Below, in pieces: positions 11,836 through 23,550 of a DNA stretch of 64,000 nucleotides (position 1 is its first letter; each line of letters opens with the position of its first letter). A program made the translations under genes and the position numbers. A model generated the notes under the pieces. It ran no database searches. It had not been told where the DNA came from and worked only from the letters and a program-made list of their open reading frames with translations. Location of the stretch: positions 21,655,138 to 21,719,137 of the forward strand of contig NC_087069.1 in assembly GCF_963678635.1 (NCBI RefSeq), written 5' to 3'. This DNA comes from Symsagittifera roscoffensis (Eukaryota; Xenacoelomorpha; Acoela; Convolutidae).

Positions 11836-14212
11836 AAATATTTACATTTCAACACTTCCTTTTTCTAATTTTTTCTGAACAAAATACAAATCCATCTCCT
11901 CCACATGACCTCAGGATATATTAGTAACACACTATGATTATGAAGATAACGAACAAAAAACGCTACACAAATATGCTATAAACCAAGTAACAGAATGCGA
12001 ATCAGAACCACAAGCTACAGAAACCACAAACATAATAGCAACATTAAACTCAAAAGCCCGAGCAACAACACTTACAGGCTATAACTTTACAGCGACTTTT
12101 TCCGAAAAGAAAGTACATTGTTCACAAGTTTCCAATGGAAATAAAAACCGACATGATCACGAATCATTCTATCAAAGTAATGTAGAACGACTTTTACATC
12201 TAAAACCCGACGATTGTAAAAACGAACTACTCAGATTAAACTTGACGAAAAATAAAAACTCAAACAGAAAAAAAGTAAACTTTCAAGTCTTCACCGATTC
12301 TGTACATCAAGCAGAACTTGAATGATATCAAGGACATATTAAATTAGACGAAAGATACCCATACAGCGGCGCACACGGACGACTAACTTATGAAATTCAC
12401 GACAAACACTGGATACCACATATTGGAATAAATAGTCCTTCAAACTGCAAAGCAGTTACAAAAATAAAGGATACCAAGAAAAAATTTTTTTGACTGGAAA
12501 ATACATCTTGAAAAAATACAACTCACACGAGATTTAAAAGATAACACTATAATTTATCAAGGTATCAAACTACCTTGCAAAAATGACCAAGGCTCTTGTG
12601 ATCCTACAACAAGGACACAAGCGACAATTGTTTGATTTCCCAAAGACACTTGTACAATTTTTCAAGTAGCAAAAATCCACGCTAAAATGATTAAGTTTCA
12701 TGAAAAATATTTCATTGAATCCATCCCATTTGAAAATGTCAACCCAAAACAAAAAAGACAACACAATACTAAATTCAGAAACATTCATAATATAGAAAAA
12801 AAATAACACATTTTCAAATCTATCACGAAATAGAATTTGCATGTAAATATAAAAATCCATTCTACAAAACACAATATTCCGAAATACTTGTCGAATACGA
12901 CGAAGGTTTCGATATGACCACTGGTAAAGTTTAATACACATAAAACTATCAACGAAGGAACACCATACATCCCAGTAAATCTTCATAAAAACGCAGGAAA
13001 CGCTCATGGAAAAGTAAAACCACAATACACTGAAAGCACACGATTACAAAAATTTTCACTAATGAATAGTACCTATTTTGGCGCAATACACTATGACATC
13101 TACTGGATATGAAATTAGACCACACAATTAGTTGAATTTTTCAAGAAATGTCACTTTCCGAATTAGCAACACTACATCAACTATGTGAATTAGAAAGAAC
13201 TCAGATTTTACAATCACTCGCACTAGCAGTTCTAAAAATACACCATGTGGATCAGAAAACAGCCACACTGTCGTAAAATTAAACCCCGACGAAGAAAAGT
13301 ACTACCTTCTTACACAATACCCTGCATTAAAAAAACCATCAAAAAAGTTTTCACCCGAAAGTATTCTAGCTTTTGCTCTCAATCCCAATATCAATCAACA
13401 ATCAATAGGAATATATTCTAAATCAGATAAACAACATCACATTCGTACAAAACAATTTCAAGAACTACTAACACAAATGGACACTATACAACGACAATCG
13501 ATAGATCGAAATTTAAGAAAACTTGCAGAAACAGCAGGGTTTTCAGACATCTATACACAAGACTACAGCGGATGTTTTGAAGATATTAAGGACTACACAT
13601 ATTTAAACGGCGAAAAATATAGACCACAAGATATCTCAACAACGAATATTTTTAATTTCGCAACCTTGAAAAACGAAATCCTTGCCTTTCTAGGATGGCC
13701 ATATTACATCTTAGAAGTATTGACTATCTTATACGCTATGTTTAATTTTATTGGATTTTTTTTCTCATTACTGAAAGGAATCTATAACACATGCGCAATA
13801 CATACACAAGTAAACCGACAAGCAAGCGTAGCACGCATTTTATTTGCAGGATTTTTTGGAATATTTTCATCATCAATTTACAAAATACTCTTAGATGCAC
13901 ATATCAAAGAATACAAACTTATCAACAAACCCGAACACATACAACGAATCACACAATAATACAATTACATTACCTACAGCACCACATTTACCAAATCTAC
14001 ATCATAACCACCCATTATCATTAGTTTCACGAAATTTTAGAAACCTACCAATCACAAACCCTCCAAACTTAAGACCAAGTATCTTACAAAGCCCCATACA
14101 ATATATAGTAACACAACACCCCCAAATTGACGATAAATATGAACAAACCATTGAACAGTCCCATACCACCACTTTTCAACCTCAAAATAATCATTTTTTC
14201 AGCCCACGATGA
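11836..14212 (+). pseudogene. Envelope-like glycoprotein, copy A (multiply broken)
   Basis: Matches copy B env (39639-42256) along its length. The start codon is lost (AAG where B has ATG, ~11823). Stops include TGA 12633-12635 (TGG in B) and TGA 13133-13135 (CGA in B), and a large central part around 13240 that contains the diagnostic Trp/Cys motif of B is deleted. The C-terminal ORF 13477-13959 is intact: a helical ectodomain end, a ~33-residue membrane segment (FLGWPYYILEVLTILYAM…), then a basic segment and cytoplasmic tail finishing in another frame at 14210-14212. The role would be membrane fusion or cell entry of particles; nothing functional can be made from this copy. Confidence 0.65.
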
Positions 14213-16257
14213 GCAGACAAATTGGATCACTCCATCGATCAAAATTCCACCCTGCCAATCTCCAAAATCCAATCCCCATTATCCCACTTTTTGCTTTTCC
14301 GCCGCCTGATTTAGCACATATGAATACATCATCGGGCATGAATTCTGATACTAACTCAGACATCACAGTTTTTCAGACAATATCACAGTTTATTAACTCC
14401 GATATAGAAACTCCCGCTGATTTCGCAGATTCCGAACCATCCCCTTCTACCTATACCCAGACCAACGATCATCGATCAAACTCTCACCCTGCCAATCTCC
14501 AAAATCCAATCCCCGTTATCCCAATTTTTGCTTTTCCGCCACTTGATTCACCAAAAATTTATACATCATCGGGCATTAATTCTGATACTAACTCAGACAT
14601 CACAGTTTTTCAGACAATATCACAACTTATTAACTCCGATATAGAAACTCCCGCTGATTTCGCAGATTCCGAGCCATCCCCTTCTACCTATACCCAGACC
14701 AACTCTTCAAACTTCTCAAAACCCCCTTTTTGACCTTTTCAACCTCAAAACCAATGTACATCTCCCTCCACTCCTTCTCATGTTTCCCAAGTAACCCCAA
14801 CCAACTCCCCATTTGTTTTTGAACGATCAACCAACAATTCCCCAGATACTATTCAAATTTCAGAAAAATTAGATAATTTTATAACATTCCAACAAATTAC
14901 CATCAGCCCACACTCTCACTATTCACCAACTATCATCAACAATAACATCATCAAATCCACCAACACCTACACCAATTTCAGATTATACTCCATCATTAAA
15001 TCAATCCTCCACATCAACAGAAACATCCACTAGTACTAACCGAGCTTGTAGAACTTTTGAACGTAAATTCCCAAATCATCCGTTCCCATGCAAACCCGGA
15101 ACCGCCCGAGAAAACGTTAACCATCCAGGCCACACCAATACTGCGAATTATCTCCAAGTAATCCTACCTTTATTTTTCCAATATACGTTAAGCCAATCCG
15201 ACCCTAACCGTGAACCACATAATTTTGTAGATGAACATGTACTAATACCCACATTTCCTTGGACCGCTTATTATAAATATACTAATCCCCTTGCTTTACC
15301 ACTCCATAACACCATACAAGATATTGAGAGAAATAAGAGAGAATTATTTAGACTAACCACGTCACTAACTTCCCGACAATTAACATACATAAGACTTCAA
15401 AAATTAATAAAAACATTCACTGCACCCCGAGCTAACGACTATTCAATTGAATAATATGATCATAACCTCATCAGACCTAACCAAGATCAATTTCTTGACA
15501 ATGATCAATTTGCAAACCCACAACATTAACACAAAATTTTTTCATTAAAACATCCTACTTATTCACACTTAGCATACTAGATAAAAAGCATGATCACATT
15601 ATTTCAGAAGCATTATCCGACATTAAAGCATACGAATCATTTAACGAAAAATTTGAAACCTTTTCACTAACCTTTCATTTTCTTACACCAAAAGAACTTG
15701 ATTTGCACTGTTCAAACGACATCATGTTGAGAACTAAACAAACACACACCTACACTTATTATCGTTTTTTACAGAACCATTTTCATTTACACACACCATC
15801 ACGACAACCCCACCACAGGTTTCAATTCATAAACTTCAAATATACCTCACCATTTTCCCCAAATTTCACATATTGTATTAAAGATAATAACCTTCAAGGC
15901 ATCCTCCGGAATTATGACCCAATCACCCAGATGTATATGTTCTGTCCCCTCACCAAGACCTTCAACGAAGAAGAATCCCGACCCCTAATAGTCCCGCATG
16001 AATATATTCAACCTATAGAAAAACCCATTTTAGAATTCATCCACAAAACTAGATATAATCACAAAATTTACAATCTAATTCAGAACACACCTCAAGAATT
16101 TGCAGTAGGCACCGAAGAACTAAAAGCCATAAAAGCACTTCAATTGCTTTGACCACTGCTTTTAACTAAAAACATCATTCGCATACTAGCAAAATTATTA
16201 ACCACATCAGATGCTATTCACGATGTTTTCCCTTATGGCTTCTTTCCCGACGATTAA
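14209..16257 (+). pseudogene. Unknown ~600-codon ORF downstream of env, copy A
   Basis: The ATG at 14209 overlaps the env stop as ATGA, exactly as in copy B. The N-terminal third is Pro/Ser/Thr/Asn-rich and disordered. The rest looks globular with conserved aromatic blocks (WTAYY…TNPL, YEFAVGTEELK, IHDVFPHGFFPDD). Frameshifts near 14733 and 15455-15540 and a TGA at 16150-16152 (TGG in B and in the duplicated unit at 20267) break it. The true stop is TAA 16255-16257. Copy B encodes 602 codons with one nonsense. I do not recognise the family. Its position after env is that of an accessory gene. Confidence 0.6.
14230..14703 (+). repeat. 237-bp tandem duplication in copy A unknown ORF
   Basis: Two 237-bp (79-codon) units repeat the block from HPANLQNPIP to SEPSPSTYTQTN in frame. 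Copy B has one unit, so the duplication is recent and private. Because it is a multiple of three it leaves the frame open. Confidence 0.9.
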
Positions 16258-16258
16258 G

Positions 16259-16341
16259 GTAAGTATGAATTAAATAATTTAAAACTAAATATTTCAAAAT
16301 AAAACTAACCATTCTTTATAAATGATTTATATTTTCTTTAG
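16259..16341 (+). other. Putative 83-nt intron just after the last stop codon, copy A
   Basis: GTAAGT begins two bases after the stop codon and TTATATTTTCTTTAG ends the interval. The duplicated unit has the same at 20377-20458 (82 nt) and copy B at 37743-37827 on the minus strand (85 nt, GTAAAT…TTTCTAG). Similar length and boundaries in diverged copies argue for a real intron. Confidence 0.5.
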
Positions 16342-17859
16342 TCTTCACACAACGATCACCTACAAACAAGAAAAAACAAATAAAACTACAAACTCTTTTG
16401 TTCATAATAAACTCTATTAAACCTTCAGCACCGGATGATGCAGTATATTTCAATTTCAAAGAAGTAAACTAGTATATAAATGATTTCCCTAAATGTAGTA
16501 AATTTAAATACGATGAAAATCAATTTATAAATTCAGACTCCCACAAAGCAGAAAATTTCATTTTCAAAGTAGTAAATTTATACAGAGAAGAAAGCAGTAC
16601 TAAGTTTTCATATATCTTCTATTCACATGCACAAGAATTCTATCCATAATCGCACAGCTCGCCCAAGAAGAATTGTTTAAAATAGTGAATTCAAATTTTA
16701 AGTTTTCATTAACAACAACTCAAACAAGCGATAACAAGTTTCCAACTTTCCTTTAACCCGGTTTGAAAGGAATTATATAATAACCCAAACTAACCACTGC
16801 AGCTTACTAAACACCATAAGCCATAAACTAACAGCATGACTAAGAAAAGAAAACCTACGGTACCCAAACCGGATTAAACCAGCTTAAAACTGGATAATTT
16901 ATTCTTAGAAAGACTCTTACCAAGTCTAAGAAAGAAATAACAAAATACCACAAAGTCGCAATACAAACCCAAACCAAAAACAATTTGAATTTTGAGAACA
17001 GAACACAACAAAATTAACAAAAGAAAAACCAGAAACAATATAACAAAATGTTAGCACAAAACAGGACCCCTTAAAGAACCAGAATGAAATTATACTCCCA
17101 CTCCTGGCCTAACGCACCAGAGAGGACGTCCTGAGCATGCTCTATAGCCGGCCTAACCCACCGTGCTACACCCACGTTTTGTGACCACACTATATTTTTG
17201 ACAAGAGGTACTCAAAAATAACTGAACTAAAACCAAAACGCTTTTGCGAAAACAATTAAACAAAGTCATAACTAAAAAACTGAATTAACAAAATGTAAAA
17301 CATAAAATGCAGTTCATAGATCATACACAACCACAAAGACGAGCATCCAAAGACTAGACGACCCCATCACACTCGATCTACAGAATGGCTAAACACAACC
17401 GACATGCCGCTTACAATCACGACTCAAAAAGGATATAGAGTATAACTTGACTTCGCAGAAAAGGATTCATTGAATCAGACCAATGACCACCTCGATGTTC
17501 AAGTGTATGTACAGATCCGAGTTACAAGGCATTCCCTCCAAACACAATCTTCACGCCATTCCCAGACGAGAGTTATACTTAATCAGTTCTCCACCAAAGC
17601 AGAACAAGCAATCAAAGCCAACCATTTTGAAATCAGATTGATTTCACCAGCGGTCGCCGTCATCGTCGAATAAACAACTAGCAACTTCATATCGATGACT
17701 CTAGCTTCCTGGAGAATTCTTCTCCAAGAACAGAATAAGAAAATGATGTTCGCCAAATACCAACGATCGTCATCCATCCTCCAATTACAGAAAGAAGATA
17801 AAAATCAAAAACTCTGTAAACCTCGGATGGGTGGAACCAGATCTAAACTTCATTTTATT
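16342..17859 (+). other. 3' UTR of copy A
   Basis: There is no supported gene. The region is conserved with copy B (36216-37742, inverted), including GATAACAAGTTTC, AACCCGGTT and a GC-rich island at 17101-17175. An open frame at 17470-17673 recurs wherever this DNA is duplicated, but copy B does not preserve it beyond short stretches. Confidence 0.55.
17101..17175 (-). other. GC-rich island with tRNA-like features in the 3' UTR
   Basis: On the minus strand the segment reads GTGTAGCACGGTGGGTTAGG then CCGGCTATAGAGC. This resembles the 5' half and A-box of a tRNA-derived element, but I see no clear B-box (GGTTCGANTCC). The same island occurs at 21211-21290 and, inverted, at ~36905-36990 in copy B. 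It stands out by base composition in AT-rich surroundings. It could be a tRNA-derived SINE head or a structured UTR element. Confidence 0.25.
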
Positions 17860-18243
17860 ATTGGTTCTAAATTAGATATTTTATCACTATAGAATATTTA
17901 TGTCTAACCAATCATGATCCATCTAACTAACAACCCACTTATTTGTAAGTGCTGGAATTACTTGTAATTTCAGCACCAGAGAGATTTGAATTTAACTTAG
18001 AAAATAGTTACCTCTCCAAGAGACCTTTTGGCAATCACAAAAAGCCCGTATACTCTAGATCTATTGAGCCTAACAGAGACTAAAAAAACACCCTGAGACT
18101 AGTAGATATAAGAGTAAGAAGAGGATCGGTATTAGACTAAGAAGTTGCACGAGTCTATCCGGCCGAAAATAAGTTAGCATGACGAGCAGACGGTGTACCC
18201 TATCCGAAATTACTTTATGAGTTAGATCAAAGAACTTAACTCA
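17860..18243 (+). repeat. LTR of copy A (3' end)
   Basis: The LTR identity rests on the same ~380-bp sequence being found at the 3' ends of A and B and at the 5' end of C (30383-30750, minus). It ends AACTCA, i.e. with the expected CA, and the three sequences diverge directly after that point. Shared landmarks are ACTTATTTGTAAGTGCTG, GGCCGAAAATAAG and AGACGGTGTACCC. The left boundary is approximate; I could not fix a TG start or a polypurine tract. Confidence 0.6.
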
Positions 18244-18718
18244 ATTCTTATCTTGCATGAAACAACTGAATTTCTTGTATACTTTCACAACATGTAAGCA
18301 AGAAGTGAAAAATTGTCAAAAGGATTCATTGAATCAGACCAATGACCACCTCGATGTTCAAGTGTATGTACAGATCCGAGTTACAAGGCATTCCCTCCAA
18401 ACACAATCTTCACGCCATTCCCAGACGAGAGTTATACTTAATCAGTTCTCCACCAAAGCAGAACAAGCAATCAAAGCCAACCATTTTGAAATCAGATTGA
18501 TTTCACCAGCGGTCGCCGTCATCGTCGAATAAACAACTAGCAACTTCATATCGATGACTCTAGCTTCCTGGAGAATTCTTCTCCAAGAACAGAATAAGAA
18601 AATGATGTTCGCCAAATACCAACGATCGTCATCCATCCTCCAATTACAGAAAGAAGATAAAAATCAAAAACTCTGTAAACCTCGGATGGGTGGAACCAGA
18701 TCTAAACTTCATTTTATT

Positions 18719-19087
18719 ATTGGTTCTAAATTAGATATTTTATCACTATAGAATATTTAAGTCTAACCAACCATGATCCTTCTAACTAACAACCCACTTA
18801 TTTGTAAGTGTTGAAATTACTTGTAATTTCAGCACCAGAGAGATTTGAATTTAACTTAGAAAATATTTACCTCTCCAATCGCAAAAAGCCCGTATACTAT
18901 AGATCTGTTGAGCCTAACAGAGACTAAATAAACACCCTGAGACTAGTAGATATAAGAGTAAGAAGAGGATCGGTATTAGACTAAGAAGTTGCACGAGTCT
19001 ATCCGGCCGAAAATAAGATAGCGTGACGAGCAGACGGTGTACCCTATCCGAAATTATTCAATGAGTTAGACCAAAGAACTTAACTCA
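18719..19087 (+). repeat. Second LTR copy made by the 859-bp duplication
   Basis: Near-identical to 17860-18243 and ends with the same AACTCA. It arises by duplication and not by a separate insertion, because flanking sequence on both sides is duplicated too. Confidence 0.6.
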
Positions 19088-19983
19088 ATTCTTATCTTGC
19101 ATGAAACAACTGAATTTCTTGTACACAGCAAGAAGTGAAAAATTGTCAAAAATTTTTGAAGAATCTTACAGGGAATTTAAATTCTCCTTAGTTGCCATCT
19201 CGCCTGATTCTAGAAAAATTTTGCCCCAAATTTGCAAGAAAGAGTTCAAGATTTTGCATCCAAGCTGCAGTTCGGACGAATTCATATTGCTTGTAATAGT
19301 CTTGTTTAAAACCTCGGAATTTAAATTTCCCGATCCCAAAAACTTCATAATCCTCAATGATTTGCGTTTTCTCAACCGCGTAGAAGTTTATTTGAGAACC
19401 TATAGCTTATTTTTTCACCTTTGTAACTTACTTTTTTTCGTTTTTTTTTCTAAATCATGAATAAGATTTTTAGGGGTAATTAAGATTCTGATGAATGCTT
19501 ACATATTTTCGCCAAAGAATAAACATTGAACGCTCCTTTTAAAATGTTATATATAAATTGTTGTTTATTGATTTCGAATTGAGTTTAAGCCAGAGGTGGC
19601 TCACTCATAGAGTAATTTCAGTAAAGGTTGTTATATGCCAGTTTGACAATTGACAACCATCTCAGGCGACTTCAACTTTTCACATGCAATCAGGAAACCT
19701 CCGGGAACGAAATTGAAAACCAGAACTCACCAAATAAAAAAATGGAAAAATGCAAAACTGAATTACCAAACACGTGCAACCAAATAATTTATAATCAAAT
19801 CAACGTTCAAAAAAAGAAAAAAGCTCAAGTACACCGTGTAAACTAGTAAATATTACATTTTCGTTTTCTATTTGGCACTCAGCTAAATTGCCAGCTCTAC
19901 CCCTTGGCCAAGCTGGAAGCACAGGTTGTCTTTAGTGCCAACCAAGGAACACTCGTTTTGCAGTTGATTAAGATTTAAAAAAT
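19088..19983. other. Flank between duplicated units, no supported gene
   Basis: An open frame at 19101-19460 (119 codons, Phe/Leu/Ser-rich) recurs at 22356-22715 only because the DNA is duplicated. I see no family. Position 19580 begins TGAGTTTAAGCCAGAGGTGG, which matches the inverted end of the copy C LTR for ~43 bp and then diverges. Confidence 0.4.
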
Positions 19984-20375
19984 TTTTCACATATTGTATT
20001 AAAGATAATAACCTTCAAGGCATCATCCGGAATTATGACCCAATCACCCAGATGTATATGTTCTGTCTCACCAAGACCTTCAACGAAGAAGAATCCCGAC
20101 CCCTAATAGTCCCGCATGAATATATTCAACCTATAGAAAAACCCATTTTAGAATTCATCCACAAAACTAGATATAATCACAAAATTTACAATCTAATTCA
20201 GAACACACCTCAAGAATTTGCAGTAGGCACCGAAGAACTAAAAGCCATAAAAGCACTTCAATTGCTTTGGCCACTGCTTTTAACTAAAAACATCATTCGC
20301 ATACTAGCAAAATTATTAACCACATCAGATGCTATTCACGATGTTTTCCCTCATGGCTTCTTTCCCGACGATTAG
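19984..20375 (+). pseudogene. Truncated 3' end of the unknown post-env ORF (duplicated unit)
   Basis: Encodes the C-terminal ~110 residues of the ORF at 14209-16257 and lacks everything upstream. It retains TGG where copy A has TGA at 16150, showing that the copy A stop arose after the duplication or was not present in the source. It ends with TAG, where A and B have TAA. Confidence 0.7.
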
Positions 20376-21973
20376 GGTAAGTATGAATTAAATAATTTAA
20401 AACTAATTATTTCAAAAAGAAATAACCATTCTTTATAAATGATTTATATTTTCTTTAGTCTTCACACAACGATCACCTACAAACAAGAAAAAACAAATAA
20501 AAATACAAACTCTTTTGTTCATAATAAACTCTTTTAAACCTTCAGCACCGAATGATGCAGTATATTTCAATTTCAAAGAAGTAAACTAATCTATAAATGA
20601 TTTCCCTAAATGTAGTAAAATTAAATACGATGAAAATCAATTTATAAATTCAGACTCCCACAAAGCAGAAAAATTCATTTTCAAAGTAGTAAATTTATAC
20701 AGAGAAGAAAGCAGTACGAACCTTTCATATATCTTCTATTCACACGCACAAGAATTCTATCCACAATCGCACAGCTCGCCCAAGAAGAATTGTTTAAAAT
20801 AGTGAATTCAAATTTTAAGTTTTCATTAACAACAACTCAAACAAGCGATAACAAGTTTCCAACTTTCCTTTAACCCGGTTGGAAAGGAATTATATAATAA
20901 CCCAAACTAACCACTGCAGCTTACTAAACACCATAAGCCATAAACTAACAGCATGACTAAGAAAAGAAAACCTACGGTACCCAAACCGGATTAAACCAGC
21001 TTAAAACTGGATAATTTATTCTTAGAAAGACTATTACCAAGTCTAAGAAAGAAATAATAAAATACCAAAAAGTCGCAAGAAAACCCCAAACCAAAAACAA
21101 TTCGAATTTTGAAAACAGGACACAACAAAATTAACTAAAGAAAACCAGAAACAATTTAACAAAATTTTAGCACAAAACAGGACCCCTTAAAGAACCAGAA
21201 TGAAATTATACTCCCACTCCTGGCCTAACCCACCAGAGAGGACGACCTGAGCATGCTCTATAGCCGGCCTAACCCACCGTGCTACACCCACGTTTTGTGA
21301 CCACACTATATTTTTGACAAGAGGTACTCAAAAATAACTGAACTAAAACCAAAACGCTTTTGCAAAACAATTAAACAAAATCATAACTAAAAAACTGAAT
21401 TAACAAAAAGTAAAACATAAAATGCAGTTCATAGATCATACACAACCACAAAGACGAGCATCCAAAGACTAGACGACCCCATCACACTCGATCTACAGAA
21501 TGGCTAAACACAACCGACATGCCACTTACAATCACGCTCAAAAAGGATATAGAGTATAACTTGACTTCGCAGAAAAGGATTCATTGAATCAGACCAATGA
21601 CCACCTCGATGTTCAAGTGTATGTACAGATCCGAGTTACAAGGCATTCCCTCCAAACACAATCTTCACGCCATTCCCAGACGAGAGTTATACTTAATCAG
21701 TTCTCCACCAAAGCAGAACAAGCAATCAAAGCCAACCATTTTGAAATCAGATTGATTTCACCAGCGGTCGCCGTCATCGTCGAATAAACAACTAGCAACT
21801 TCATATCGATGACTCTAGCTTCCTGGAGAATTCTTCTCCAAGAACAGAATAAGAAAATGATGTTCGCCAAATACCAACGATCGTCATCCATCCTCCAATT
21901 ACAGAAAGAAGATAAAAATCAAAAACTCTGTAAACCTCGGATGGGTGGAACCAGATCTAAACTTCATTTTATT

Positions 21974-22342
21974 ATTGGTTCTAAATTACATATTTTATCA
22001 CTATAGAATATTTAAGTCTAACCAACCATGATCCTTCTAACTAACAACCCACTTATTTGTAAGTGTTGAAATTACTTGTAATTTCAGCACCAGAGAGATT
22101 TGAATTTAACTTAGAAAATATTTACCTCTCCAATCGCAAAAAGCCCGTATACTATAGATCTATTGAGCCTAACAGAGACTAAATAAACACCCTGAGACTA
22201 GTAGATATAAGAGTAAGAAGAGGATCGGTATTAGACTAAGAAGTTGCACGAGTCTATCCGGCCGAAAATAAGATAGCGTGACGAGCAGACGGTGTACCCT
22301 ATCCGAAATTTTTCAATGAGTTAGACCAAAGAACTTAACTCA
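21974..22342 (+). repeat. LTR in the duplicated unit
   Basis: Third near-identical LTR on this strand, ending AACTCA, at offset 4114 from the first and 3255 from the second. Confidence 0.6.
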
Positions 22343-23550
22343 ATTCTTATCTTGCATGAAACAACTGAATTTCTTGTACACAGCAAGAAGTGAAAAATTG
22401 TCAAAAATTTTTGAAGAATCTTACAGGGAATTTAAATTCTCCTTAGTTGCCATCTCGCCTGATTCTAGAAAAATTTTGCCCCAAATTTGCAAGAAAGAGT
22501 TCAAGATTTTGCATCCAAGCTGCAGTTCGGACGAATTCATATTGCTTGTAAAAGTCTTGTTTAAAACCTCGGAATTTAAATTTCCCGATCCCAAAAACTT
22601 CATAATCCTCAATGATTTGCGTTTTCTCAACCGCGTAGAAGTTTATTTGAGAACCTATAGCTTATTTTTTCACCTTTGTAACTTACTTTTTTTCGTTTTT
22701 TTTTCTAAATCATGAATAAGATTTTTAGGGGTAATTAAGATTCTGATGAATGCTTACATATTTTCGCCAAAGAATAAACATTGAACGCTCCTTTTAAAAT
22801 GTTATATATAAATTGTTGTTTAATGATTTCGAATTGAGTTTAAGCCAGAGGTGGCTCATTCATAGAGTAATTTCAATAAAGGTTGTTATATGCCAATTTG
22901 ACATTTGACAACCATCTCAGGCGACTTCAACTTTTCACATGCAATCAGGAAACCTCCGGGAACGAAATTGAAAACCAGAACTCAAATACAAAAATGGAAA
23001 AATGCAAAACTGAATTACCAAACAAGTGCAACCAACTAATTTATAATCAACTCAATGTTCAAAAAAAGAAAAAAGCTCAAGTACACCGTGTAAACTAGTA
23101 AGGATTACATTTTCGTTTCCTATTTGGCACTCAGCTAAATTGCCAGCTCTACCCTTTGGCCAAACTGGAAGCACAGTTTGTCTTTAGTGCCAACCAAGGA
23201 ACACTCGTTTTGCAGTTGCTGAAGATTTAAAAAAAATCGGTTGAGCAATTCGGACCCCCCAAGAGCTTAACTTGGCAAAGGGACGTTAAATTTACGTTTG
23301 GTTTATATAATTTGTTTAAGTATCGGAACGAACTACTATCAAGCATTTGTAACTTTCAATTGCTTATTTTATTTCGTTAAACTTATTTGAAAATAATTTT
23401 ACCGCACCATTATTCCTTTGCTTCGTTCCTTTTTTAATTTTAGGTCTACCTACCTAGGACAAGAACTAACAAAGTAGGTCAAAACTACGACTGGATACGA
23501 CATCTACAGCAACTGCAACGATAACAACGATCAACTACGACAAACTAGCC
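22343..23550 (+). other. Flank and leader before the BEL/Pao gag
   Basis: The first ~900 bp duplicate 19088-19983. From ~23241 the sequence is unique (GGTTGAGCAATTCGGACC onward) and runs into the BEL/Pao gag. TTTTTTAATTTTAG at ~23430-23443 resembles a splice acceptor in the leader. No LTR or primer-binding site of the BEL element is recognisable. Confidence 0.35.

Larger units (their letters stand above)
1..18243 (+). mobile_element. Copy A: large env-bearing Ty3/gypsy-type LTR retroelement, degenerate
   Basis: The components read in order on the plus strand: leader, Gag, DSGA protease, RT, RNase H, integrase, basic pol tail, small membrane ORF, hydrophilic ORF, envelope-like ORF, unknown ORF, 3' UTR and LTR ending in AACTCA. 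The RT-RNase H-integrase order and a GPY motif near the integrase C-terminus fit Ty3/gypsy. Copy B (35822-49498, minus) repeats the same order and is the main guide for reading broken frames. No 5' LTR is seen, so it lies left of the window or is lost. At roughly 18 kb the copy is long for the group. Stops and frameshifts occur in every gene, so it cannot be autonomous. Confidence 0.8.
17459..19141 (+). repeat. 859-bp tandem duplication covering the LTR
   Basis: Positions 17459-18317 repeat from 18318, beginning AAAAGGATTCATTGAATCAG. The copies differ by few substitutions and a ~15-bp indel. The junction falls at ATTGTCAAA, so about 75 bp of flanking DNA beyond the LTR is included. The second LTR copy is 18719-19087. 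Confidence 0.85.
19984..23240 (+). repeat. Second unit of a 3.3-4.1-kb tandem duplication of the copy A 3' end
   Basis: Repeats 15866-19983 (offset ~4114-4118 before the nested 859-bp duplication, 3255 after it). It contains the end of the unknown ORF, intron, 3' UTR, one LTR and the flank. Junction microhomology is a TTCAC/AAA tract. Near identity implies a recent event or an assembly duplication. Confidence 0.85.

Noticed and set aside
6369-16152. Repeated TGG/TGA differences, suggesting a code in which TGA means Trp
   Set aside because: TAA, TAG and TGA all interrupt the genes, CGA and CAA codons change to stops as well, and the other copy retains TGG at each site. Decay explains it.
17470-17892. 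ORFs of 64-67 codons repeated three times near the LTR (plus and minus frames)
   Set aside because: Copy B, the independent comparison, does not keep the frames open. Repetition here is duplication, not conservation.
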